Below are positions 15,972 through 23,609 of a stretch of 54,701 nt of DNA, in pieces (the stretch's first letter is position 1; each line of letters begins with the position of its first letter). Both the position numbers and the translations under genes were made by a program. The notes under the pieces are model-generated. The model did not search any database. It worked only from the letters and a program-made list of their open reading frames with translations, and was not told the origin of the DNA. Location of the stretch: contig NZ_KB900620.1 in NCBI RefSeq assembly GCF_000379025.1, positions 1 to 54,701 of the forward strand, in the 5' to 3' direction. The stretch comes from Orenia marismortui DSM 5156 (GTDB lineage: Bacteria > Bacillota > Halanaerobiia > Halobacteroidales > Halobacteroidaceae).

Positions 15972-16007
15972 GTCAACGTAACGCTCTCCCAACTGAGCTA
16001 TATCCCC
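15932..16007 (-). tRNA. tRNA-Val (GAC)
   Basis: The 76-nt cloverleaf has acceptor GGGGATA / TATCCCC, D arm GCTC...GAGC, anticodon loop TTGACAT with GAC, T loop TTCGAGA and encoded CCA. It is the last of the seven-tRNA operon and the integration site of the island. Because its natural terminator was carried 9 kb away, transcripts now run into the island end, where ATCAATG / CATTGAT with a downstream T-rich run (15870-15914, minus) may replace it. Confidence 0.96.
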
Positions 16008-16114
16008 ATAATATTAAGTTAAAATTGATAATCTACAATTATATATTAAAAAAACAATTAAAAGTCTTCAAAACTCTTAATTGTGAATTATTAATTTTCA
16101 TTGTAAATTAAAGA

Positions 16115-16203
16115 TGGTACCGAGGGTCGGGTTCGAACCGACACGGGCATAAAAGCCCACCGGATTTTAAGTCCGATGCGTCTGCCAATTCCGCCACCTC
16201 GGC
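16115..16203 (-). tRNA. tRNA-Leu (TAA)
   Basis: The 89-nt class II tRNA has acceptor GCCGAGG, anticodon TAA in ACTTAAAAT, a long variable arm and T arm GTCGGTTCGAACCCGAC, with encoded CCA. Confidence 0.96.
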
Positions 16204-16301
16204 ATAATATTTAATTTGAAATTTATAATGTGAAATGTATAATTGAAAATAATTTATACTTTTAATTATCAATTATTAATTATACATTATAAATTAAGTT
16301 A

Positions 16302-16378
16302 TGGAGGTGGCACCCAGACTCGAACTGGGGAATAAAGGATTTGCAGTCCTCTGCCTTACCAACTTGGCTATGCCACCC
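16302..16378 (-). tRNA. tRNA-Cys (GCA)
   Basis: The 77-nt tRNA has acceptor GGGTGGC / GCCACCT, anticodon GCA in ACTGCAAAT, discriminator U73 as expected for Cys, and CCA. Confidence 0.95.
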
Positions 16379-16394
16379 TAATATTAACTTAAAC

Positions 16395-16470
16395 TGGAGC
16401 GAAAGACGGGACTCGAACCCGCGACCTTCTCGTTGGCAACGAGATGCTCTACCAGCTGAGCTACTTTCGC
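16395..16470 (-). tRNA. tRNA-Gly (GCC)
   Basis: The 76-nt tRNA has acceptor GCGAAAG / CTTTCGC, anticodon GCC in GTTGCCAAC, T arm GCGGGTTCGAGTCCCGT and encoded CCA. Confidence 0.96.
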
Positions 16471-16484
16471 ATATTATTCAAAGA

Positions 16485-16560
16485 TGGTGGCAAGACCCGG
16501 ACTTGAACCGGGGACACGAGGATTTTCAATCCTCTGCTCTACCGACTGAGCTATCTCGCC
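16485..16560 (-). tRNA. tRNA-Phe (GAA)
   Basis: The 76-nt tRNA has acceptor GGCGAGA / TCTTGCC, anticodon GAA in ATTGAAAAT, T arm CCCGGTTCAAGTCCGGG and encoded CCA. Confidence 0.96.
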
Positions 16561-16665
16561 ATATCAGAGTTTTGAACAAGAAAGATTTAAAAATATAAAA
16601 ATCAAATTCCAGTTCTCTCGAATTTGATTATTTTAGGTCTATCTAAATGATAAATTATATTAAAA

Positions 16666-16743
16666 TGGCGAGGATGACGAGACTCGAACTCGCGACCTCC
16701 GGCGTGACAGGCCGGCGTGGTAAACCAACTCCACCACATCCCC
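16666..16743 (-). tRNA. tRNA-Asp (GTC)
   Basis: The 78-nt tRNA has acceptor GGGGATG / CATCCTC, anticodon GTC in CCTGTCACG, discriminator G as expected for Asp, and CCA. Confidence 0.95.
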
Positions 16744-16826
16744 GTATTGTTAGCTTTTGGCTTCTAGCTGTTGGCCTCTGGCTAAATCTTTTAAGATTTT
16801 GCTAAAAGCTAATGGCTATATAAATG
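16744..16826. repeat. GCTA-type intergenic repeat in the tRNA operon
   Basis: A degenerate palindromic run of TTAGCTTTTGGCTTCTAGC-like words, related to those at 2439-2512, 49165-49258 and 50165-50212. Confidence 0.45.
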
Positions 16827-16830
16827 GTGT

Positions 16831-16887
16831 GACGGCCTCGATGGCCTAATACTAAAAATTTCATTGCGTATTAAAATCAGAAATTTT
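16831..16887 (+). ncRNA. Omega-RNA-like fragment in the tRNA operon
   Basis: On the plus strand GACGGCCTCGATGGCC, then TAATACT, a stem AAAAATTTC / GAAATTTTT and a loop with ATTGCGTATT match, base by base or with pair-keeping changes, the tnpB-associated RNA region at 21745-21805 (minus). There is no tnpB or IS end next to it. It may be a remnant of an IS200/IS605 element or an independent structured RNA. Orientation is opposite to the tRNAs. Confidence 0.5.
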
Positions 16888-16963
16888 TGGTGGGCGAAAC
16901 AGGACTTGAACCTGTGACCCCCTGCTTGTAAGGCAGGTGCTCTCCCAACTGAGCTATTCGCCC
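16888..16963 (-). tRNA. tRNA-Val (TAC)
   Basis: The 76-nt tRNA has acceptor GGGCGAA / TTCGCCC, anticodon TAC in CTTACAAG, T arm ACAGGTTCAAGTCCTGT and encoded CCA. It is the first tRNA of the operon. Confidence 0.96.
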
Positions 16964-16977
16964 TTAACACAAATATT

Positions 16978-17006
16978 ATTATATATAACTTCACTAAAAA
17001 GGTCAA
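16978..17006 (-). promoter_or_regulatory. Promoter of the seven-tRNA operon
   Basis: TTGACC (17001-17006) and TATAAT (16978-16983) with a 17-nt spacer on the minus strand, ending 14 nt before tRNA-Val(TAC). Confidence 0.88.
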
Positions 17007-17039
17007 GAACTTTTTTATTTTTTATCTGAAAATATAAAT

Positions 17040-18260
17040 TGCAATATAAAATGCACGGTTTTTTATTTACTCAATACCTCATAAATTTTAAGCTGCCTTT
17101 AACTGTTCTTCAAATATATAATTTGCATTCTTAAACCCAAACATTTTTCGTGGATAATTATTTATCCATCGCTCAATTCTTTTAACTTCATTTCTGCTAA
17201 TATTCTTAAAGCTACTTCCTTTTGGTAAAAACCTTCTAATCATTTTATTTAAATTCTCATTACTACCTCTTTGCCAAGAACAATAAGCATCAGCATAATA
17301 TTGACTAGTTCTTGAGATATCACTTCCTGTAAAGGAAGTTTCTATCCCTTCATAATCATAGAATTCTTTACCATTATCTGTAGTTATAGTTTTAAATAAG
17401 TCTCTAAATTTTCTAACTCCTATTCTTCTTTCTACGCGATCTAATCCTTTTATTACAGATTCTTGAGTCTTATTAGGTATTAGTTCTATTATTTCTTTGC
17501 GACTATATCTCTCTGTTAAAACTAATAAAAAGGGCTCATCTTTACCTTTCCTACCCTCTACTAAGTCCATTTCCCAATGACCTATTTCTGACCTTTTATC
17601 AGCTTCCTTAGGCCTATCTGATATCTTTCTTCCCTCTTTTCTCTTTTTGTTGATTCTTTTTCTTTCTGTTTAGATTTATTAGTCTTTTTATATCTACCAT
17701 AAACCAAATCTTCTCTATCTATAAACAGAATGCCTTTATCTATATAATTATATATCGTCTTCCAATGTATTTTAATTTCAAACCCATCATCCTCTTTAAT
17801 CATCTCTGCAATTACCTCTGGAGAATAATTTCCTTTATTTTTTCTTCTATGAATTCAGCTAATTGATGATCTTTTCCTATTTTAATCTTAGCTCCTTTAG
17901 CAGTCGCATTGTTATCATATAAGTTTTGAGCTATATCAGCATCGTATTCTATTCTTTTAGTGTAATCTGAATTTAATAATACAAGCTTTCCCCTTTCAAT
18001 TTCTCGACTTATTGTCGTCCTATGCCTCCCTAACTCTCTTGCTATTGCTGTCTTCGATTTGTTTTGTATATTATATAAATGTTCTATTATCTTTCTCTCT
18101 TCCCACTTTAAATGTTTTCCTTTTCTACTTTTTGTGTTATAATTATTTTGGCACATATTTAATACCTCCAATGTTTGCTTTGGTCAGTTAACATTATATA
18201 TGAGGTATTAATGTGTGTCATTTTTTATTTTTTGAACTATCCGTGCATTTAATTATACAA
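17040..18260 (-). mobile_element. IS30-family insertion sequence, inactive
   Basis: About 1.22 kb with related ends: TGCAATATAAAATGCACGG at 17040-17058 and, inverted, TGTATAATTAAATGCACGG at 18241-18259. It contains one interrupted IS30 transposase. A 15-bp direct repeat TTTTTATCTGAAAAT lies outside the ends (17019-17033 and 18267-18281), longer than the 2-3 bp IS30 usually duplicates. The exact ends are therefore uncertain. Confidence 0.8.
17088..18171 (-). pseudogene. IS30 transposase, split into three frames
   Basis: The N-terminal part (17812-18171) has the helix-turn-helix SKTAIARELGRHRTTISREI. The middle part (17582-17803) has EIKIHWKTIYNYIDKGIL. The C-terminal part (17088-17570 and slightly upstream) has the DDE core with EMDLVEGRKG, ITTDNGKEF and WQRGSNENLNKMIRRFLPKG. 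Frames change near 17815 and near 17630, and the first fragment ends in a stop (IILQR). All catalytic residues survive, but no single protein can be made without two frameshifts, so the copy is dead. Confidence 0.88.
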
Positions 18261-18295
18261 TGCACCTTTTTATCTGAAAATCCGCTTATTAAGGA

Positions 18296-18333
18296 TTAGA
18301 TTCTGAGGTTGAGTACCCAACCTCAGAATCTAA
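18296..18333 (-). terminator. Hairpin downstream of ypeB (probable terminator)
   Basis: A 14-bp perfect stem AGATTCTGAGGTTG / CAACCTCAGAATCT lies 6 bp after the ypeB stop. The T-run is poor (TAATCCTTAAT), so it may act as a weak terminator or an mRNA 3' stabiliser. Confidence 0.6.
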
Positions 18334-18338
18334 TTATA

Positions 18339-19769
18339 TTACTTTACATTTTTATAAAAATCATCATCAACACCTTGTACAACCTCTTCTTTTCCAGTCA
18401 TTGCATTAATATGAACTCGATAATTAGCATCTCCTCTTCCATTGGCAATTTTTCCAATGAACTCATAGCACAATACTTCTTTTCCACCATGAGTATCTAT
18501 AACTAATCTTTCTTCTATTATATTTAAATTAGCACTTATTCTTTCCTTAGCTTCTTTCATACTTAACTTAGGTGTTAACATACCCTTAGGCCTATCTTTA
18601 TGATGTAAAAGATATTCTATGGCATTAAAACCTATTATTTCACCATTATCCATAGCAACTTCTGCACTCACCGAATCTGGACTAACTATTACATCATAGT
18701 TCCCAACTTTTTGTACAGGGGCAAGTACAATCATAGCTATATCATTAAAAGGCTTACTAGAGACTACCTCCATCTTTTCATATCCATTTTCTTTGAGAAA
18801 TCTTTCGGCAACCGCTTCAGATTTTTCTTCTCCAATTTTCTTACCCTTTATATTTCTTTGATTTAATAACCAGATTACACTTCCACCTTTTTTACTGATA
18901 TCTATATATACTACCTCATTCTTATTATTCTTATTAGTAGCTTTTACAGAATGTGCCGGTAAATTAGTTTTTACTGTCTTACCTTTTATTTCTAATTTTT
19001 CTTGATCATTAATTTCATATTTGTATCGATTAGGATCTTTAATAAATCTCTTAGCTTTTTGAATTGCTTGCTTCTGGTTGATGTTATCTCCTTTAATCTG
19101 TGTTAAACCAGTAATTGTATCTTCTTCTGTTAACCTAATACCCCCGTCAGGAAAAAGAGATTCTAATTCTTTTTGAATATCCTTTAATTTTAGTTTACCA
19201 TCCATCTCAATTAAACCAGCTAGAGGACTAGCAGAATATTGACTATCTTTTTGATCCATCTTAACTCTTTTTTTATTATACCACTTGAACTTCTTTCGAT
19301 CCATCTTATCATGAATACTTTCTAAGTTCTTATTTGCAACTGCAACCTGTTGATAAAAAGAATCTAACATTTTTTTGTCCTTATCATTTAAACCACCATC
19401 AACAACCTTTTTATCTAAATGATTTGTATATTGTAATACCCTATGTAGCAAAGTTTTAACGTTCTGTAATGAACTATCACTAATAGGGATTTGTCCTATA
19501 TCTTCTTGCGCCGAATAAGCTGAACGCCAAATATTAGATAGATTTACTGATAAGTTGTCAGCAGCTTTAGCAACCATAACCGTTCCTAATTCCGCTTCTA
19601 AAGCATCTATGTGATGATTTACACCTTGAAATGCATTCTCATATCTATTATTTAGTTCACTCTCTACATCTTTAGTAACATTATACTGATTATAACCCCA
19701 ATAACCTAATACTCCTATAGCAAAGACTAAGACTACTATACCTATTGTTTTAAAATCCAAATTTATCAC
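18339..19769 (-). CDS. ypeB: Germination protein YpeB
   Basis: The 476-residue protein has an N-terminal membrane anchor (IGIVVLVFAIGVLGYWGY), a helical region with ALEAELGTVMVAKAADN, and C-terminal PepSY-like repeats ending near YRVHINAMTGKEEVVQG. YpeB is needed for localisation and stability of the spore cortex-lytic enzyme SleB and keeps it inactive until germination. It lies 2 bp after sleB, the conserved sleB-ypeB arrangement, and is translated in the forespore in known systems. Length is close to the Bacillus protein (about 450). Strong evidence that the organism forms endospores. Confidence 0.95.
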   Translation of the reverse strand: MINLDFKTIGIVVLVFAIGVLGYWGYNQYNVTKDVESELNNRYENAFQGVNHHIDALEAELGTVMVAKAADNLSVNLSNIWRSAYSAQEDIGQIPISDSSLQNVKTLLHRVLQYTNHLDKKVVDGGLNDKDKKMLDSFYQQVAVANKNLESIHDKMDRKKFKWYNKKRVKMDQKDSQYSASPLAGLIEMDGKLKLKDIQKELESLFPDGGIRLTEEDTITGLTQIKGDNINQKQAIQKAKRFIKDPNRYKYEINDQEKLEIKGKTVKTNLPAHSVKATNKNNKNEVVYIDISKKGGSVIWLLNQRNIKGKKIGEEKSEAVAERFLKENGYEKMEVVSSKPFNDIAMIVLAPVQKVGNYDVIVSPDSVSAEVAMDNGEIIGFNAIEYLLHHKDRPKGMLTPKLSMKEAKERISANLNIIEERLVIDTHGGKEVLCYEFIGKIANGRGDANYRVHINAMTGKEEVVQGVDDDFYKNVK

Positions 19770-19771
19770 TC

Positions 19772-20248
19772 CTATTTAGCAAAGATATGCTTACCTATTG
19801 TTCGTACAATTTTTCGAGAAAAAATCCAATTTGTTTCTACTTTTGCTGCATTGTAGTAGTATACAGAACCATAAGTAGGATCCCAACCACGATAGGCTGC
19901 TAAAGTGGCTTTTACAATTTGATCACTTGGCGTCTGTTGCCATATATGACCTCTAGCTACTGCTGTGAAAGCCCAAGGCTGATAAATAACACCAGATATA
20001 GTATTAGGAAAACGAGAATCACGGACACGATTCATAATAACAGCTCCTACTGCTACCTGACCTTCATAAGGTTCGCCTCGAGCTTCAGCATCCAAAGTCC
20101 TAGCCATTAACCTCATGGTAGGAGATAAACTATAGAATGATGTAGCTGCTTCACTTTTTTCAATTGTAGTATCTGCTTGAGTATAATAAAGAAAAGCACC
20201 TGTACCAACTAATGCAAAAATTAATAATAATAAACCTAATCTCTTCAT
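19772..20248 (-). CDS. sleB: Spore cortex-lytic enzyme SleB, short form
   Basis: The 158-residue protein has a signal sequence (LGLLLLIFALVGTGAFLYY), then the Hydrolase_2/SleB catalytic domain: LMARTLDAEARGEPYEGQVA with the catalytic Glu, VGAVIMNRVRDSRFPNT, and VYYYNAAKVETNW. SleB is a lytic transglycosylase that degrades spore cortex during germination. The usual N-terminal peptidoglycan-binding domain is missing, so it is about half the length of Bacillus SleB. Partnership with YpeB, encoded 2 bp downstream, supports SleB over CwlJ. AAGGAGG precedes the start. Confidence 0.93.
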   Translation of the reverse strand: MKRLGLLLLIFALVGTGAFLYYTQADTTIEKSEAATSFYSLSPTMRLMARTLDAEARGEPYEGQVAVGAVIMNRVRDSRFPNTISGVIYQPWAFTAVARGHIWQQTPSDQIVKATLAAYRGWDPTYGSVYYYNAAKVETNWIFSRKIVRTIGKHIFAK

Positions 20249-20316
20249 TATTACCTCCTTTATTAATTTATTACTTTCTTATAGTTTGCTTTTAGCTTTT
20301 CAATTATTCACAGAAA

Positions 20317-20670
20317 TTATTCTTTTGAGTTTAAACTTCTCCGTGGTATCTCTGGTGGTTCTGGCAAAGGAGCTTCTTCTCCATTACCTTCATTAGATGG
20401 ACGCTGAGGTGAACTAACAACTGTAATGCTATTCAATAAAATCTCTATCTCTTCTAATTCATCTCCTTTTTCTATCTTCTTTCTTAACTCTGCTCTAGGA
20501 ACAACTATAGTAACTTCATGGGGTTTATCGTAAGCCATACAACGTTCCAAAAATATTTCTAATCCATCTAAGTTAAGATGTACTTGATCTTTATTTCTAC
20601 AATGGCACTCCTTTTTAAAAAAATTAGTAATCTTATTTTTAATTTTCTTGGTTAAAGAAAAAATACCCAT
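20317..20670 (-). CDS. Hypothetical protein behind a start-site hairpin (117 aa)
   Basis: The product begins MGIFSLTKKIKNKITNFFKK, an amphipathic basic helix, followed by ECHCRNKDQVHL and a compact middle (EVTIVVPRAELRKKIEKGDE), and ends in a Pro/Glu-rich tail (EEAPLPEPPEIPRRS). I do not recognise the family. The AAAGGAGGTGG ribosome binding site and the ATG are both inside a long hairpin (20662-20729), so translation should be tightly controlled. It lies 68 bp upstream of sleB and could share its transcript, hinting at a spore or germination link, which is inference. Confidence 0.65.
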   Translation of the reverse strand: MGIFSLTKKIKNKITNFFKKECHCRNKDQVHLNLDGLEIFLERCMAYDKPHEVTIVVPRAELRKKIEKGDELEEIEILLNSITVVSSPQRPSNEGNGEEAPLPEPPEIPRRSLNSKE

Positions 20671-20729
20671 AATCCACCTCCTTTATATAATCTATTCCAA
20701 AAGATTAATAAAGGTGAATTATGGGTATT
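20662..20729 (-). promoter_or_regulatory. Long hairpin hiding the ribosome binding site and start codon
   Basis: On the minus strand AATACCCATAATTCACCTTTAT pairs with ATAAAGGAGGTGGATTATGG plus GTATT, interrupted only by a G-U pair and a 3-nt bulge. The inner TAATCT / AGATTA extends the stem. The Shine-Dalgarno and ATG of the 117-residue protein are inside the 3' arm. It could block translation until unfolded, or be cut by RNase. Confidence 0.8.
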
Positions 20730-20754
20730 AAGTATTTTTAATGATTAATACAAT

Positions 20755-21429
20755 CTAAAATTTAACAGCAAGATTCATTCCAAGCCTTAAACTATCTACT
20801 ATTAATTCTTTATCTGCTGAATTCTCAACTAATTTATCTGTATCCCAATCATATACATGATTTAATTTAATCTTTGTTTTACCATAACCAAAATTACTAA
20901 TAAAAGATACATGGTCATTAATAGGATAATCTATTTGTGTTTCTACTATAACTCCTAATCCATCTCCTGCTAGAATATCCTGTTCAAAAGGTGTCTTCTC
21001 CCAAGAATTATACTCATAATAACTCTCTGTAAATTGATTATGGCTAAGTCCCATATTTAATCGAACATTATCTGTTAATTTATAAGCTAACTTACCATAA
21101 TATCCATCAAAATCATATTCAGATGAATACTCTGTTCTACTACTATCATTATAAGTGTCAAAAGAACTCCATGAAGATGATGCATTATTTAATCCTAAAC
21201 CCAATCCATATTTACTACCTATCCAATATACTCCTTCTAAATAAAATCCTTTACCACTATTTAAAGACTCCCTTACCCAGTAAGACTCATTAATATTTCC
21301 CTCTTCAATGTCAGAGTAAACAAAGTTATTGTATGTAACTCCTCCATTGAACTCTAAATTATTAGCACTTGCTATCGTATTAGAGCATAAAAGAAATGAT
21401 ATAATCGCAATTACCATAAATCTTCTCAT
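20755..21429 (-). CDS. Outer-membrane beta-barrel-like protein
   Basis: The 224-residue product has a signal peptide (MRRFMVIAIISFLLCSNTIA, cleavage after ASA), then alternating short strands rich in Tyr, Gly, Ser and Asn (such as GVYWIGSKYGLGLGLNNASS and GYYGKLAYKLTDNVRLNMGL). It ends LRLGMNLAVKF with a terminal Phe, the Bam-type signature of outer-membrane barrels. Eight or so strands seem likely. This fits Halanaerobiales, which are Firmicutes with an outer membrane. The specific function is unknown. It lies upstream of the hairpin-controlled gene and sleB on the same strand. Confidence 0.75.
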   Translation of the reverse strand: MRRFMVIAIISFLLCSNTIASANNLEFNGGVTYNNFVYSDIEEGNINESYWVRESLNSGKGFYLEGVYWIGSKYGLGLGLNNASSSWSSFDTYNDSSRTEYSSEYDFDGYYGKLAYKLTDNVRLNMGLSHNQFTESYYEYNSWEKTPFEQDILAGDGLGVIVETQIDYPINDHVSFISNFGYGKTKIKLNHVYDWDTDKLVENSADKELIVDSLRLGMNLAVKF

Positions 21430-21612
21430 AAGATCATCCTTCCACTTAAAATTTTTATATTAATGCAATGATTTTTGCTGTATTGTTTATAATGACTAGA
21501 TTTAGAAGGAAGACTAAAATAATTATATCATTTTTCAAACTGTTATTAAATGAAATATAATGGCATTTAAATCAAATTCTATTTTTGCTAATAGAACAAA
21601 ATAAGAGGTTGA

Positions 21613-21950
21613 CATCCTCCCCGCCCGTTCCTATCGTCACCTACAGGTCATAGACCTTTCGTGATTCTCCGAACGAGGATTCCTTAAAGAAACTTACGAG
21701 GTTGTCTGCTGATTAAATGCCAGTCCATTTCTGGTAGGCAAGTTCACTGAAACTTTCTTTTAAATTGCGCATTGATAGTTTCAGTATTAGGCCATCAAGG
21801 CCGTCATAACGCAAACTTTAGGCTATGCCATCAGCCCTCCTAAGATATGGATATACCAACTTAGGCACTTAGACTATTACCATCTAAGCAGATTGTTGCA
21901 AATGTACTTTATTACGTAGTGTCTGTTAAGACACGGAGGCTGAATATTTA
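21613..21950 (-). ncRNA. Omega RNA (tnpB guide RNA) and right end
   Basis: About 310 nt of conserved, structured sequence follow the tnpB stop on the same strand: GTGTC-TTAACA-GACAC, GACGGCCTTGATGGCC, GAAACT...AGTTTC, GAATCCTCGTTCGGAG and GGGGAGGATGTCAAC. In this family the RNA overlapping the tnpB 3' end and the right end is the omega/reRNA scaffold, and flanking DNA supplies the guide (here reading CCTCTTATTTTG after the end). Structure is inferred from the family and visible stems. Confidence 0.7.
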
Positions 21951-23047
21951 TTAGCTATATTACGGCTTGCATTTAAATCAGAGTGGATATGATTACCACA
22001 TTCACAAGAGTATAAATTAGCTTTACGATTAGACTTTTTAACTTTAGCACATTTAGAACAACTCTGGGAGGTATATTTGGGGTTAATATATTCTACCTTA
22101 ATCCCAGCTAATTCAGCTTTATATTCAATAAATTGTTGAAGTTGATAGAAAGTCCAGCTATGAAGGTTTCTATCCCTACGAGTTCTATAAGAACTCTTCG
22201 TGGTAGAACCTGCTCTATTAAGACTTTTAGCGGTATTTCGGATATTCTCTAGATTCTCCATAATTATAGTGCCAACTTGCTCTTGCACAGCAAGATTGAC
22301 TAATTGACGACTAATTTTATGGTTTAAATCTACCATCCATCTTTGCTCTTTATCATCAATGGTTTTAATGGCTTTTACCTTCTTAGATTGAGCTAGTTTC
22401 CTTCTTAATGAACGATACTTTTTGCGGATAAAGCCTGCTTGTTTACCATTGTGGAATTGACGATTAATCTCTTTACCTTTAGGAGTTTTAATACTAGCAA
22501 CAGCTAATTGCCGAAGTCCTATATCAATTCCCATTACATTAGAGTTAGTGGTTTCTTTATCAGAAATTTTAATTGTTACAGCAAAGTACCATTTACCTCT
22601 TTTATAGAACAGACTAGCTTTACCTAATTTACAACCACTTTCGATATATTGTTGCAATTCTTCAAACCTTTTAGTCTGCTTAATAGGAAAGGCGAATCTT
22701 TGACATTTGGTAGTATAAAGAGGTATTGAGATTATAGACCCATCAATTTTATAATTTTGATTATTATAGCAAATGGGTTGGTTATCCTTAAATTCTAAAT
22801 TATCTTTATTAGAATCAGATTTTAAAAACAACTTATAGAGTGCTTTAACTTCTCTAATATTTTGATTCTTAACAGCAGAGGGTAGATTTATTTCTTTAAA
22901 GTCAGCAGAACTCAGTTTAGTTTCTCCTGCTTTAAGTTTGTCAGCAACAAATTGACGATTCTTAACTACTTCTGCAATATTGTTTAAGAATATATTTTGT
23001 TTTCTTTTAGTTGGTTTTAGCAACTCTAGGACATAAGTTAATTGCAT
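21926..23047 (-). CDS. tnpB: TnpB RNA-guided nuclease
   Basis: The 373-residue protein has the split RuvC site: Asp175 in GIDIGLRQLAVAS, Glu264 in MENLENIRNT and Asp357 in HSDLNASRNIA. A zinc finger uses Cys330, Cys333, Cys348 and Cys350 (CSKC ... CECG). TnpB cuts DNA guided by omega RNA and is an ancestor of Cas12. The start is placed at the ATG at 23045-23047, preceded by AAAGGTGATAAT. The frame is open 24 codons further upstream and there encodes GNVSSETIQHYIETKGDN, the catalytic-tyrosine helix of a TnpA: evidence of a lost tnpA fused in front. Catalytic residues look intact. Confidence 0.95.
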   Translation of the reverse strand: MQLTYVLELLKPTKRKQNIFLNNIAEVVKNRQFVADKLKAGETKLSSADFKEINLPSAVKNQNIREVKALYKLFLKSDSNKDNLEFKDNQPICYNNQNYKIDGSIISIPLYTTKCQRFAFPIKQTKRFEELQQYIESGCKLGKASLFYKRGKWYFAVTIKISDKETTNSNVMGIDIGLRQLAVASIKTPKGKEINRQFHNGKQAGFIRKKYRSLRRKLAQSKKVKAIKTIDDKEQRWMVDLNHKISRQLVNLAVQEQVGTIIMENLENIRNTAKSLNRAGSTTKSSYRTRRDRNLHSWTFYQLQQFIEYKAELAGIKVEYINPKYTSQSCSKCAKVKKSNRKANLYSCECGNHIHSDLNASRNIANKYSASVS

Positions 23048-23158
23048 ATTATCACCTTTGGTTTCAATATAGTGTTGGATAGTTTCAGAACTAACATTAC
23101 CCCTACGAGTTTTTAACAATTCAAAAACTCTCCGTGTTAATAGAAATTTAATTTTATG

Positions 23159-23551
23159 TTATTTAGTCTGTTGTTGAACATATTGTTTTATACTTTGAGA
23201 AGTTATGTCTCCCGCAGCAGCTACAAAATAAGCTCTAGTCCATACAAAGCCCTTAATATTCAAATTTGGAAAGTGCTTTGATATTCGTCTTCCAGTAGTA
23301 CCTTTAATAATATTCATTAGCTTACTGGGAAAATACTTGGGCAAAGCTGATATAAAAAGATGTATGTGGTCTGGCATTATTTCAGTAGCTAATACTTCAA
23401 AATTATGTGTATCAGCTAGTTCATTAATGGTATCTAAAGTTAATTTTTTGATTTCAGGATTATCTAAAATATGTTTTCTATATTTAGGTATCCATATAAA
23501 ATGATAGTTTAAAAGAAACTTTGCGTGCCTTGTACTATTATAGGTATTCAT
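23159..23551 (-). CDS. tnpA: IS200/IS605 Y1 transposase
   Basis: The 130-residue HUH single-strand transposase starts MNTYNSTRHAKFLLNYHFIW with family motif IPKYRKHIL, has the metal-binding HUH pair in MPDHIHLFIS, and ends with the catalytic tyrosine helix SQSIKQYVQQQTK. The start is the ATG at 23549-23551; the frame extends upstream without a likely start. GGGG precedes it. It is transcribed with tnpB on the minus strand. All catalytic residues are present, so it may be active. Confidence 0.94.
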   Translation of the reverse strand: MNTYNSTRHAKFLLNYHFIWIPKYRKHILDNPEIKKLTLDTINELADTHNFEVLATEIMPDHIHLFISALPKYFPSKLMNIIKGTTGRRISKHFPNLNIKGFVWTRAYFVAAAGDITSQSIKQYVQQQTK

Positions 23552-23592
23552 TGTTAAAAACCCCTTAATATCAGTTATTATCTGTATTATAT

Positions 23593-23609
23593 TACGAAAG
23601 GAGTTCGTA
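23593..23609. repeat. Left-end hairpin of the IS605-type element
   Basis: TACGAA-AGGAG-TTCGTA, a 6-bp stem with a 5-nt loop, located 42 bp upstream of tnpA as expected for a TnpA recognition hairpin. Confidence 0.65.

Noticed and set aside
16341-16598. Plus-strand frame reading RDSNPRPSRWQRDALPAELL
   Set aside because: Classic false protein produced by reading across antisense tRNA genes (Cys, Gly, Phe).
16809-17006. Minus-strand frame reading RANSSVGRAPALQAGG
   Set aside because: It is the tRNA-Val(TAC) gene and its promoter read as protein.
22860-23047. tnpB as an inactive gene because of its odd 5' extension
   Set aside because: A normal ATG with ribosome binding site exists at 23047 and all RuvC and zinc residues are present.
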